Assembly: GCA_916048095.2 (NCBI GenBank)
Contig: OU696597.1
Coordinates: forward strand, 5,375,627-5,439,626
DNA length: 64,000 nucleotides
From: Sacculina carcini
Lineage: Eukaryota; Arthropoda; Thecostraca; Sacculinidae
Reading direction: 5' to 3'
Shown: one piece after another, positions 31,210 through 42,230 of the stretch
Numbering within the stretch: the stretch's first letter is position 1
How the letters are laid out: the number at the start of each line of letters is the position of its first letter
Made by a program: the position numbers and the translations under genes
Notes under the pieces: generated by a model
The model's database searches: none
What the model saw: the letters and a program-made list of their open reading frames with translations, nothing else
What the model was told of the DNA's origin: nothing

Positions 31210-33810
31210 ATAGCTTCAAAAAACCAACAAACGTGTTTTTTGGCAAAAAAACGTTTTTTTTATAAAAAAATTCGTTTTTTTAGGTCGCATTTTTACTTGC
31301 GCGTCGTTGCGTGCGTTCTGTGCATGTGTTGTGTGTGCGCCTGTGTATGTGTGCCTGTATGTGTGTGAGCCTGTGCGCGTATGCGTATGTGCAATTGGAT
31401 CGCTTAGAATATAATTAGCAAGGCGTTTTTGCAATGTTCTAAATGGGGCGGTGTGTTAGTGGAGCTTCCTGTGTTGGTAGCTTGTGAGGTTGTTATCTGT
31501 GAGACTATCTGCATTATCTATGATTATCTGTGTGAGTTTTTGCTGGTGAGTACATTTCTTGTTCTTCTATTGCGACGACAATACAAAAGTATATTAATGA
31601 CACTCAACAGTCAATGTAGTTTTAGTTGTCCAATGAGAACACAATAAGACGGTCAATTAATAAAGGAGTTTCTGGGTCCAATCTGTGCAGTAGTCATTGC
31701 AAGTGAATAAATGGAGTGGATTTACGCGTGGTTAATGGTGGACAGCTGTTTGCCTTCTCTACTGCATTTATTATGCCAACTGGTCTTGAAGGCGATCGGC
31801 CACTATATTCTCGGCACCGGAAACGTTTCTTCTGTCCAAATTCGTCTGTATGTAACTGTAAAAATCACCGACCAGTGGGCGATGATTGTTGTGGAAGGTC
31901 AGATGTTGGCGCTTCCACTAGTTGACAGAAATACAGTACCGCTATGTAGGCCGCCAGGAGTTCCTGGTCAAATATGGATTACCGCCGATAGACATTGAAA
32001 AGTTTTTCGGAGAACATTTCAACCAAGAATGGCTTGCCGTTCATCATTTGATGCGCCAATCGCTACATGCGAGCTGTCGGTCACAGATTGGTCAGTAGTT
32101 TAAGAAGCAAGAGGGCGATTTCACACGTCGGCAGAGTTCAGCGCCTTCTTACACTTCGAGATATCCAGTACGTTAGTATCGGTTAGTTAAACACGCTTAC
32201 TGCTTGGCTCTAGTCAGATTGGTTTTGTTGTAGGATGGATAATATCAGGGTAGTGAACAGTGTTTCGGTGATAGAGACCTGTAGCGCCGAGGAAACGTCT
32301 CCGCTCATTTAAAGAAGAAGGCGACGGCGGGTCATTTAGGGTGCTTACTTTTCTAAATAATGGTAGGAAGCCCTGGTAGCCAAGAAAGTCCAAGCTCTCG
32401 TCGAAAAATACGCTTCATCAGGCTGGATTCGAATAGAGTATTATTGGAAGATCTGTAAAATTCGCTGCAGATGTAGTCGATATCGGTTGTGTTTGGTGGA
32501 AAAAACTAATGCATCGTCGATATACACAAATACGAACTCTAATACTATAAAGGCTGTTCATATATGCCATTGGAAAGTAGGAGGAATATTGCGGAAGCCG
32601 AACGGCATATACAGGTATTCAGGTCCTGCTGAGGGCTATATTCAGGTCATGTTGGTGATAGACACGAGGAGGAGTCGATTTGAGAAAAAATCATTGTACC
32701 GTGGAGATTGGCAGAACAACCGTAGAGATGCGGGATGGGATAGTTATCTCTCTTGGTAACCGCGTTCCACAGGCGGTACTCGCCCGTAATCCTTCACTTG
32801 TCATGATCTTGAGCGACCAAGTGGACGGGGAAGACCATGGTGAATCAGATGCTTGCCCGATACCAGCTTCTAGCAATGATCAAACGTCGAGCTTGATTAT
32901 GTTTTTTTTTCTTCTAGAAAGCGTCCACGATTTGCATGAACAGGTGGCATATTTCCCGTGTCAATATTATGAACTACATGCGGATAAATAGATGATTACT
33001 AATCATCTATTTACTCTACTTATTTGCTATACATCTACTTAATAATCATTGATTAGTAAGCAGTCGTCAGTGACGGGAATTGTTTCAGTAGTTGACATAC
33101 AAAAGCAGGTACTCGAGAAGAATGGTTCACAATAAGGCAGAGCGATGGGTCTGAACAGGACCGATGCAAGGTCTTGTGTGGTCCCTCGTAGGCAACACGT
33201 GAGTCTCCATTATAAATACACTACATTATAATAGAAGCTCGCCTTTCGGGAAAGTGCAGTTACAAGTAGCCATGCCAGGTCTCCTGGGCCATTTTGCTAT
33301 TGTATGCCCTAATTTATGATAAATGTCAATATCATATTTGACGCCACGGGATCCCTCCACACTCGGTAGCCCCCGGCAGGGGGTGCGGGGGAGGTTGCCA
33401 TGGCTCCGATTCTGAATGTAATTCGACAGGCGCCTTGTCATCGAACGGGCAAACATACAGGTGCACGTGTACACACAACGTGCGACGCAATATTAGACAT
33501 ATACATTGGATTGCCACAAATGATTGATTGAAACGTGGTGTGGTCAACGATGTTGTCGTTAAGCCAATACTGGCTGTGTCGACTGTAGCAACTCATTTAA
33601 CCCGATGACACTTGACCACAAACTGTCAAGATGTACGCAACTACCTCCATAAAGCTCCACTATAACAAATACAAACAGGCAGTGCTCATTGTGGGTATAT
33701 GGACCGCAGTTGTTGCAGTGTCCAGTCATGATCCCATGCTGTCTCCAGACTGTGACCACCATCTGTCCAGCCTGGACCCGCTGTTTCAGCTGTTACAGCA
33801 GCTCCCCGTT
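31210..33810. repeat. segmental duplication block, copy B
   Basis: 31210-31708 matches 36280-36755, and 31709-33810 matches 45573-47612, same orientation and mostly above 90% by eye. In copy B the two parts are joined directly at gtgaataa|atggagtgg, whereas in the other copy an 8.8-kb LINE array lies between them. Contents: a hAT-like end, a GT-rich LTR-like stretch, a gypsy remnant, the IR promoter and the start of IR exon 1. Confidence 0.85.
31709..33010 (-). mobile_element. Ty3/gypsy RT/RNase H remnant (copy B)
   Basis: Minus-strand reading includes EYLYMPFGFRNIPPTFQ and FVFVYIDDALVFSTKHN, the RT palm of a Ty3/gypsy element, with RNase H-like residues toward 31.7 kb. An old fossil with many breaks. 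It was present before the block duplicated, as the same remnant lies at 45.6-46.9 kb. Confidence 0.65.
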
Positions 33811-33851
33811 GCATATTCAATCCATAGAATAAACTGTATAAAAATTAAATA
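33631..33851 (+). pseudogene. truncated IR gene copy B
   Basis: The ATG at 33631 opens a frame with the same first ~60 residues as the intact gene (signal peptide, then DPLFQLLQQLPV). At about 33809 the match stops and unrelated AT-rich sequence supplies a short tail (AYSIHRINC...). Only the start of exon 1 remains. Upstream 33200-33630 matches the promoter region of the intact gene. It probably lost its remainder at the breakpoint with the cccg-tcgtgcgg repeat region; no exon 2 or 3 lies downstream before the next copy. Confidence 0.85.
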
Positions 33852-34220
33852 GCAAAACATTCAACCTGTAAATACGTTCACCAATAAAAACTCTAAATGT
33901 GAATATTTTAATTATAAATTTGACAAAATATTATCCCTTAATCCACCTCATTTTTAAACCTACCCGTCGTGCGGAATAATTCAGAACACTAACACGTACA
34001 AATCATTGAAAATTCTAGCATGTAAACCCACCCGTCGTGCGAAACAGTTCATACTATGATATTTATATTCAATTCATAAGAGAAAATAAATATGAATTAA
34101 TAAAGAAAGGAGTAAAAAAACCCTATTTAAACCTGCCCGTTGTGCTGAATAATTCAGAACTCTGATACAAAACAATGAAAAATGACTAATTTTTTATCAT
34201 AATGTTTTCAAAATATATTT
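33811..34220. repeat. cccg-tcgtgcgg repeat units
   Basis: Three units of the form acc-(c/t)-(g/a)cccgtcgtgcggaataattca at about 33959, 34022 and 34130, in AT-rich sequence. The same family makes up much of 48.9-60 kb. Confidence 0.7.
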
Positions 34221-34225
34221 ATAAC

Positions 34226-35474
34226 TAGGGCTGTCAAACGTTAATAAATTTACTTTTTCACCTAAAGATCACTTTTTCATAAGCTACTCAAAACTGCATG
34301 AAAAAGTTGTGTATGATAATTATTAAGAAAGTTATTAGGTTACCAAAAGTTACTTTTTCATCGTTAGGTTACTTTTTTGCTTTTAAGGTTAATTTTTTAT
34401 CGTCAGGTTACCTTTTGTTATTTTTCTTGTTATTAGTTAAGTTAACCACGAAGTTTGGTGACTTTTTGCAGATAAGAGGCACAAAAACGGTATATATGAG
34501 GATAAAATAGGAAAAGAGATGGAATATTAGGTCTGAAGATCAAGAAATGTCAACATTTCTGCTGTTAGGATTTAGCAATTGGTATTCATCTTAATATCCG
34601 TGCTACTCGATATTTATGCGTTTTTGGGTACGCAGGATAGTGTAATTCCATTTTAGGAAATGTCCACGCACCGGAGGGTGTCGTGAGATGTTTGGAGCGT
34701 GGTATAGTATGATGTGTGAGCTCTCTATACCAGACACTGCACTGTAGCACTTGACAGTACGTATTTACTTAACAGGAATTTTTGCACGTGATTTTCAGGG
34801 CGTGAGATAGCGCCATTTTCCACGTTTGACATTTTAAGACTGGGAGCACAGGGTGCTGCATTTGGGAGAACGGGGGGCATTCACACATGCAGTGTTTACT
34901 ATACTGTAGTACGTGCTATTTGATAAAAACTTCCATTGAAAAAATAAAAGAATATTATTGCGACCATTACAAAAAATATTTACATTTGCAATTAGTGTAT
35001 TTCGCCTTTGTATGACCTTTCCACTTAAAATTATATTTTGATGGTTATGCTCCTTTTTTCGATGTTAGCTAAATTATGTTAAGTCACTTTTGGTTGTTTG
35101 TTGTAAAAATGGTACCAGATCGGAGAGGGTGGAAAAGTGGTACCAACTCGGAAAGATGATAAAAAAGGACTGGTGTATTTTCTTCCTTCAGAACTGCAAA
35201 CAGAAATTTGACCTTTTTTGAAGGAGGTTATTTTTAGGTTACCTTTTTATTGGTTATTAGGTTACTTTATACGTTCTCAAGCAAACAACAAACAAACCGT
35301 GTATTTCATATAGCGCACTAATCAGCAAAGGCGTGATAAACATGTGATAAAACGATACAAAAATGATAATAACTTTAAAACTCAGGTTATTTTTAGGTTA
35401 CTTTTTTAGGTTACTTTTTCTCGAAAATAAAGTTACTTTTTTCTGATTTTTAGGTTACTTTTTTGACAGCCCTA
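34226..35474. mobile_element. hAT-like non-autonomous element
   Basis: Ends TAGGGCTGTCAAA and TTTGACAGCCCTA are inverted. Flanks tttataac and gccataac give an imperfect 8-base duplication. The interior is built of ttaggttactttttt motifs. A 50-base piece near 35285-35340 matches, inverted, the 3' end of the L2-like LINE at 29.5 kb. No transposase. Confidence 0.65.
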
Positions 35475-35489
35475 GCCATAACCTATTCT

Positions 35490-36240
35490 TTATTATAATG
35501 TTTTATCACACCTAGCCAATTACATCCAGCATTCAAATCTTGCTCTTTTAAATCGGCTCTTAAATCTGTCACAGACTTACCTCGAAAGTGGGCTCACCAA
35601 TAATGCTACTGAGAAATCTCTCACAAGCTAAAATTTAAACTCGTCCGTCGTGCGGAACACTTCATAAAATAATATTCATACTCAATTCATAAAATAGAAA
35701 GGAATACAAATAAAACAGAATATGTGACCCCATAAAAAGTATAACCATAAACCAATAGAAAAGTCTAAATGTGAATATTTTCATTTATATTTTCACAAAA
35801 TATATTCCCTCAAATAACCTCAAATAGACCCAAAGAGCCTTCTTATAGTTAGCCCGTACGCAATAAAATCACACCAACAATTCTTGGAGCAAATACTCAC
35901 GCACCAGTAGAGTAATAATTTACAAATTTAGATTTTGCAATTGGTCAAGATTTTGACTGTATTTATTCATTTTAATTTATTAATCGTTCCGCACGACGGG
36001 CAGGTTTAAATATGAGGCTGTTCGAGGGAAAATATTTTGCCACAACTAAAATAAAAACATTCATATTCAGACGTTTCTATTGGTTAATACTTTTTATGGG
36101 TTTACTTTGTTCTTTTGAAATTTTTATTCGTTTTATCTTATGAATTGAATACAAATTTAATAATATGAACTGTTCCGCACGACGGGCGGGTCTTGATGCT
36201 AGTGTGTTGATAAAAATAATTCATTTAACATCCCAAATAT
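35490..36240. repeat. cccg-tcgtgcgg repeat units, both orientations
   Basis: A forward unit near 35639 and inverted units near 35985 and 36170 (gttccgcacgacgggc). Otherwise AT-rich with no gene. Confidence 0.65.
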
Positions 36241-36279
36241 ATAATTTCCATCACTTGAAATATTTGCATGACTTCAAAG

Positions 36280-36755
36280 AAAACAAAAAACGTGTTTTTT
36301 GGCAAAAAACGTTTTTTTAAAAACATCTTTTTTTTGAGGTCACATGTCTACTTGCGCGTCGTTGTGTGCATGTGTTGTGTGTGCGCCTGCGTATGTGTGC
36401 CTGTATGTGTGTGAGCCTGTGCGCGTATGCGTATGTGCAATTGGATCGCTTAGAATATAATTAGCAAAGCGTTTTTGCAATGTTCTAAATGGGGCGGTGT
36501 GTTAGTGGAGCTTGCTGTGTTGGTAGCTTGTGAGGTTGTTATCTGTGAGACTATCTGCATTATCACTAATTATATGTGTGAGTCGTTGCTGGTGAATACA
36601 CTTTTTGTTCTTCTATTACGACGACAATAAATAAGTAAATTAATGACACTCAACAGTCAATGTAGTTTTAGTTGTCCAATGAGAACACAATAAGACGGTC
36701 AATGAATAAAGGAGTTTCTGGGTCCAATCTGTGCAGCAGTCATTGCAAGTTAATA
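36280..36755. repeat. segmental duplication block, copy C, left part
   Basis: Matches 31210-31708 (hAT-like end, gcgcgtcgttg, aattggatcgcttagaat, aataaaggagtttctgg). It stops at gttaataa, where the LINE tail begins. The right part of the same block starts at 45573. Confidence 0.85.
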
Positions 36756-37139
36756 AATTATTATTATTATTATTATTAATTACAGGCAAATCCAGTAGCA
36801 TGGGAAGAGTGCAAGCACTATTACCACCCTAAGGTGGCCCCATGTACCGGAAGCGCCCAAAAGATTCAGAGAGAAAGAGAGTTCGAAGAGAAAAAAGTCT
36901 AGAAAGAGAGTTGGAAAGAAAATAATAAATAAATAACAATAAATAATAAACCATCATCCGATAACAATCCATAATGTCACTCCGCCCACGTTCCTCAATA
37001 AATAATAACAATCAACAATAAATATGTGATTCAGTAAATAACAGCCATCAATAAATAAGAATAAATATAAATAAATAAGTAATAAATAACAATCAAGAAC
37101 AATACATATGATTCAATAAGAAACATCGAACAATAAATT

Positions 37140-37410
37140 AAATATGATTCAATAAGTAACAACAGAACAAATAAATATGATTCAATAAACAATAACACCA
37201 ATAAATATGATTCAATAAACAACAACAACAATAAATATGATTCAATAAACAGCAACAACAATAAATATGATTCAATAAACAACAACAACAATAAATATGA
37301 TTAAATAAACAGCAACAACAATAAATATGATTCAATAAACAACAACAACAATAAATATGACTCAATAAACAGCAACAACAATATATATGATTCAATAAAC
37401 AACAACAGCC
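37140..37410. repeat. LINE 3' UTR minisatellite (outer LINE)
   Basis: About eight ~30-base units of the form aataaatatgattcaataaa plus caacaacaac. They translate on the minus strand into repetitive NHIYCCCCLL frames that are not real proteins. The equivalent array in the inner LINE is at 38020-38270. Confidence 0.85.
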
Positions 37411-38019
37411 AACACTGAGTAAAAGTATAATTTAATAAATAACAACAACCAATAATAAATAGTAATAAATAGAGAGTAAAATAGGAATACATATAAATAA
37501 ATAGAAAATAAATAACAATAAGCATGAATAAATAACAATAAATATGAATCAATATACAATTAATAAGACTCAACAGTCAATTCCGCTCTTTCAGTAGCAT
37601 TTCATTTACTTTGGCCTTTTATTATTATTATTATTAATTACAGGCAAATCCAGTAGCATGGGAAGAGTGCAAGCACTATTACCACCCTAAGGTGGCCCCA
37701 TGTACCGGAAGCGCCCAAAAGATTCAGAGAGAAAGAGAGTTCGAAGAGAAAAAAGTCTAGAAAGAGAGTTGGAAAGAAAATAATATATAAATAACAATAA
37801 ATAATAAACCATCATCCGATAACAATCCATAATGTCACTCCGCCCACGTTCCTCAATAAATAATATAATAATAACAATAAATATGTGATTCATTAAAAAA
37901 CAGCCATCAATAAATAAGAATAAATATTAATAAATAAGTAATAAATAACAATCAAGAACAATACATATGATTCAAAAAAGAAACATCCAACAATAAATAT
38001 AAATATGATTCAATAAGTA

Positions 38020-38270
38020 ACAACAACACAAATAAATATGATTCAATAAACAATAACACCAATAAATATGATTCAATAAACAACAACAACAATACATATG
38101 ATTCAATAAACAGCAACAACAATAAATATGATTCAATAAACAACAACAACAATAAATATGATTCAATAAACAGCAACAACAATAAATATGATTCAATAAA
38201 CAACAACAACAATAAATATGACTCAATAAACAGCAACAACAATAAATATGATTCAATAAACAACAACAGC
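38020..38270. repeat. LINE 3' UTR minisatellite (inner LINE)
   Basis: Same ~30-base unit as at 37140-37410, with slightly different copy number and sequence. Confidence 0.85.
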
Positions 38271-38437
38271 CAACACTGAGTAAAAGTATAATTTAATAAA
38301 TAACAACAACCAATAATAAATAGTAATAAATAGAGAGTAAAATAGGAATAAATATAAATAAATAGAAAATAAATAACAATAAGCATGAATAAATAACAAT
38401 AAATATGAATAAATATACAATTAATAAGACTCAACAG

Positions 38438-41400
38438 TCAATTCCGCTCTTTCAGTAGCATTTCATTTACTTTGGCCTTGAATTTGTTCAAATTGTTCTG
38501 CGAGAAAGCCTCCTCCTTCAACGTGTTCCAAGTAGACACAGTGGCCGGAAGAAAGCAACGTTGGAATTGTTTTGTACTACAACGAATTGGAGCCATGCAC
38601 TGGTAATGCTGTTTGGATGTAAACCGTGTGCTTCTTGCTGCCACGAAATCATCAGGAATTGGCCTGCTCATCGGATGATGGTCGTTGTGCTTGATCTTGT
38701 ACAGCATGCAAACGCTGCTGACCTTTCGACGATGGCAAAGATCACCAAGAACCAAGTCACCACAGAGGAACTTGCATGTTCTAACAACTCTGTTGATGAG
38801 ATTGAGGTGACAATCCGCAGCAGAAGACCACACGGGGGCGCAGTACTCCAGAATTGGCAAAATGAAACAGCGAAAACAACTTTTTGAGATTGTGCTGCTA
38901 CCGAACATCCGATATGCCTTTCTTATAATTCCCAGTTTCCGCGATGCCGAACAAACTAGCTTCCGAATGTGACTCTCAAACGTGAGCTTTGAGTCTACAT
39001 GAACTCCCAATATTTTGAGCTCATCACACACGTTGAGTTGGGCGTCATTTATGAGGATAGCTCCATGTGAAGGTTGAACGGTACGTGACCTAGAAACCAA
39101 CAAGCATTTAGATTTCGAAGTGTTCAGCATCATATTCCACCTCTCACACCACTTCAGGACGCTGCTGAGATCGTCGTTGACCGTTTGACGCACCTGTGGT
39201 CTGTCCGAAGGAGATGAAATTACAGCCATCAAGGTGATATCATCAGCATATCCATATACAGGGTTGCGTGTGGTTGTGTACAGGTCAGCGGTGTAAATGT
39301 TGAACAAAATAGGACCCAACACACTTCCCTGCGGGACACCGGACGCAATGCTCTGCCAGCCACTGTATGCTCCATCGATGGCAACACGTTGTACGCGATT
39401 GGATAGAAATTGATGCAAAACACTTAGCAAACGGCCGCCGACTCCAATCTTTCTCAGTTTTTGCAACAAGCCCTGGTGGCTCACACGGTCAAGTGCTGCC
39501 GAGAAATCCAACTGCACAATCCAGGCTTCACTGCCTTTGTCTAGCACTTGCTGGAGCTCATGCGTGATAGTAAGCAGAGCGTCAGTCGTGCTGAGTTTTT
39601 TGCGGTATGCAAATTGGTTTTCCGACAGCAGATTGTTGCTCTCCAGGTACTTGGACAGTCTGGAAGATATCAAGTGCTCGAATATTTTGGACAGAATCGG
39701 CGTAATTGATATTGGCCGGTAGTTTGCAACATCAGCTGAATTGGTTCCTTTTGGTATGGGCGTGATATTCGCAACCCGCCAACATGATGGAAACGAACCA
39801 GTCTTCATCAAGCGCCTGAAAAGAGCACTGAGCTTCGGAGCTAGAGTATCTGCCGTGTTCTTGAAAAATAGCGGAAACATATTCAGAGGGTCTGTTCCTC
39901 CGTGGGCATCAAGGTCTTTCATGAGATTCGCCACTTCTTTTGATCGGAAGGCAATGCCTTTGATTTTCGGGGCGAGGACAGATGAATCGTCAGACGGAAT
40001 GGACCCTTGACATTGCTTGGTATTGAAGTAATCCATAAGCAACTCTGCCTTCTCTGTTGGGTTGCTTTTGAGCTCACCGTTCGCTGAAAATAAAGGAGGG
40101 ACAGACAGGTCATGTCCAAACACTGACAATTTCAACGTTGACCACCATTTGTGGGCGTCATTGGCAGATGTTAGCTTTTCAGCAAGTTTCTTTGAGTGAC
40201 GTGTTTCCGCTTCTGAATACACATGCTCAGCATGCCGTCTGGCCTCAGTGTAGACATTCCATGAATCGGCTGAGCGTGATTGGAGCCACTTGTGGTAAGC
40301 CTCCTGCTTGGATTCACGTGCGCTGCGACATTCGTTGGTGAACCAGGCTTTGTCATCAGAGCGAAAACGTAGTTTTTTAGTAGGCACTCTCCTTGAGATG
40401 ACATCGGTAATGTATTTGTTCAATGCATCGATGGGGCATTCCTTCTGCTGCAGATTTGAAACTTTAATTGCTTTCAATTCATCATTCACCTTCACCCAGT
40501 CAACATTGTTCTTCATGTGCACGAGCCTTGAAATCGTGTAAGGAGAAACCTTCTGTCTCAATGTCAACTTCACGGACAGCGACGAGTGATCTGAACTTCC
40601 TATTGGAGCTTCCACTTTTACACTCACGATATCTGAGACGTCTGTCATAACCAAGTCCAAACAGTTTCCCGCTTGATGTGTGGGACCGGACACCATTTGG
40701 GAGCAGCCAGAAATGTTGCAGAAATCATATGCTGCTCTACCATGAGCATCTGTAGGAGATGTCGACAAGAGCCACTCACGGTGATGGGCGTTCATGTCTC
40801 CCACAAATACAAATGCTGACTTGGTGTCCTTCTCCTGAATTGTTGACATGGCTGACAAGAGACATTCGTAGATAGAGTCGTTACTGTCTGGATTTCGGTA
40901 GGCTCCAAAGATGTAAAAATTCATCAAGGCGGTGTTGACACGCAGCAGCATAACTTCATGACAAGTGCAGTCGTGAGCTGTAATTCTCGTTGCTGAAAAG
41001 CCTTTGCGTACGTACACTGCCATGCCACGCCGCCTGTTTTTTGAGTCACGTTTGATTAGCAATGGCTTACTGAAACCTGGCATCAAGAGCTCAGATTGGT
41101 CCCGATAATCGGACACAAGCGTTTCGGCACAGATAACGATGTCCTTGGAGCGACTGGCTGCTGTCAAATCTCTGATGTTCTTATACAAGCCCCTGATGTT
41201 GGCGAAAAGTATATTTGAAAATCGTTTTTGTGGTCGAGCAGGACCGGGATTCATTTCAACATCGCCACACATCATCAGTAGAAACGACAAATCCACGGTG
41301 TGAGAAGGCACACACACAACGCAAAGCAGACATACAAATAAACACATAATGCACGACGCATGCGAACACAAAAACACAACACATAACACATGCATACGAA

Positions 41401-41743
41401 ATTTCACAACAAAAAACAAGCATACAACACACACAATACAAAGCAAACATACACACAAATACACACACAAGAAAAACACTAGAAAACACATGTTAGAACA
41501 ATTTATTGAGAGCTCATTGTTGAACACATATCGCAAGGCAAAATGTCCAATGGGCGACCACAAAGACAGAGTATGAGAGCAACACAGAATTAGTTGGCAC
41601 CTCAGTGCGAGGAAAGAGCTGGGCGCTGACGGAAAACGGGAAAACCGGCCGTTAGCCGTCGGGGCGGGGCTACAATTTTCAGCCCGCCACATCAACAAAA
41701 CAGACATGAGGCAGAAAATAATACATATATCCATGAACAGCAC
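38438..41743 (-). CDS. LINE endonuclease/reverse transcriptase polyprotein with 2A-like site (inner copy)
   Basis: 1,101 codons if read from the first ATG. Residues 1-160 form a hydrophobic, Cys-rich leader. The 2A-like motif G-DVEMNPGP is at 160-168. APE endonuclease follows, with NIRGLYKN near 182, GDMNAHH near 315 and SSDHS at 383-387. RT motifs include PKGTNSADVANYRPIS, QLDFSAALD, SGVPQGSVLGP and YADD at 832-835. The C-terminal block LCHRRKVSS is shared by marine arthropod elements. All motifs are present and the frame is open. Motif A reads SAALD where the sister copy has the usual SAAFD. If 2A acts, the mature enzyme would begin at Pro168. Confidence 0.9.
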   Translation of the reverse strand: MLFMDICIIFCLMSVLLMWRAENCSPAPTANGRFSRFPSAPSSFLALRCQLILCCSHTLSLWSPIGHFALRYVFNNELSINCSNMCFLVFFLCVYLCVCLLCIVCVVCLFFVVKFRMHVLCVVFLCSHASCIMCLFVCLLCVVCVPSHTVDLSFLLMMCGDVEMNPGPARPQKRFSNILFANIRGLYKNIRDLTAASRSKDIVICAETLVSDYRDQSELLMPGFSKPLLIKRDSKNRRRGMAVYVRKGFSATRITAHDCTCHEVMLLRVNTALMNFYIFGAYRNPDSNDSIYECLLSAMSTIQEKDTKSAFVFVGDMNAHHREWLLSTSPTDAHGRAAYDFCNISGCSQMVSGPTHQAGNCLDLVMTDVSDIVSVKVEAPIGSSDHSSLSVKLTLRQKVSPYTISRLVHMKNNVDWVKVNDELKAIKVSNLQQKECPIDALNKYITDVISRRVPTKKLRFRSDDKAWFTNECRSARESKQEAYHKWLQSRSADSWNVYTEARRHAEHVYSEAETRHSKKLAEKLTSANDAHKWWSTLKLSVFGHDLSVPPLFSANGELKSNPTEKAELLMDYFNTKQCQGSIPSDDSSVLAPKIKGIAFRSKEVANLMKDLDAHGGTDPLNMFPLFFKNTADTLAPKLSALFRRLMKTGSFPSCWRVANITPIPKGTNSADVANYRPISITPILSKIFEHLISSRLSKYLESNNLLSENQFAYRKKLSTTDALLTITHELQQVLDKGSEAWIVQLDFSAALDRVSHQGLLQKLRKIGVGGRLLSVLHQFLSNRVQRVAIDGAYSGWQSIASGVPQGSVLGPILFNIYTADLYTTTRNPVYGYADDITLMAVISSPSDRPQVRQTVNDDLSSVLKWCERWNMMLNTSKSKCLLVSRSRTVQPSHGAILINDAQLNVCDELKILGVHVDSKLTFESHIRKLVCSASRKLGIIRKAYRMFGSSTISKSCFRCFILPILEYCAPVWSSAADCHLNLINRVVRTCKFLCGDLVLGDLCHRRKVSSVCMLYKIKHNDHHPMSRPIPDDFVAARSTRFTSKQHYQCMAPIRCSTKQFQRCFLPATVSTWNTLKEEAFSQNNLNKFKAKVNEMLLKERN
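41240..41266 (-). other. 2A-like ribosome-skipping motif GDVEMNPGP
   Basis: The codons read G-D-V-E-M-N-P-G-P, an exact fit to the 2A consensus D-(V/I)-E-x-N-P-G-P, directly before the endonuclease. The equivalent site in the outer LINE (44996-45022) reads DVEINPGL and no longer fits. 2A-like sequences at the N terminus of non-LTR retrotransposon proteins are known from sea urchin and other invertebrates; activity here is inference. Confidence 0.75.
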
Positions 41744-42230
41744 TTATATTTATAGACAAAGCTAAATTAAATAATATACAAACTGAACTTAAAAGTGACG
41801 AAAAAGAATGTGATGAGAGAATTCGGCAGGAAGATTGCAAAGCAACTATGGCTGCGAACCCTGATTCTCAATCACATTCAGAAACAAAATATAAAAATTC
41901 AAGCATATAATCTGAAATAAAAGAAAGATTAATTGACTTAAAAGTCTTAAACAGTCTTAAAAGTAAATGAATGAGCTCGCAAGAAGAAAATATCCGCCTT
42001 TAAAAAGGCAAATATTATCAATGAACAAAACGAGTAATGAAAAATCAAAATAACGCTAAATCAAATATAATAATAAAACAACTGAAATATAACTCAAGGA
42101 ACACTCAGCGTTAGCAGAAAGCAGGATCTGTCGTCGGTGAGCGTCAGCGAAGCGTAAACAGCCGGGCGCGAACGAGCGACGGAAAACACGTGCACACTCA
42201 GCGAGGGTTAGTCAGAGACTGAATTTTGTT

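Larger units (their letters stand above)
37619..42230 (-). mobile_element. inner LINE, apparently full length (4.6 kb)
   Basis: From its 5' end at 42230 (cagtctctgactaaccctcg just inside) it has a ~490-base 5' UTR, one long coding region (41743-38438), an ~820-base 3' UTR with a minisatellite, and a (TTA)n tail at 37619-37636. A 5-base duplication GCCTT borders it. The single frame carries APE endonuclease and RT. Its RT and C-terminal motifs (SSDHS, YADD, LCHRRKVSS) place it in the Jockey/CR1/I-type superclade, probably near Nimb. There is no separate ORF1. Confidence 0.85.

Noticed and set aside
37031-38434. Minus-strand frames of repeated NHIYCCCCLL or FIESYLLLLL type
   Set aside because: They are readings of the AT-rich minisatellite in the LINE 3' UTR.
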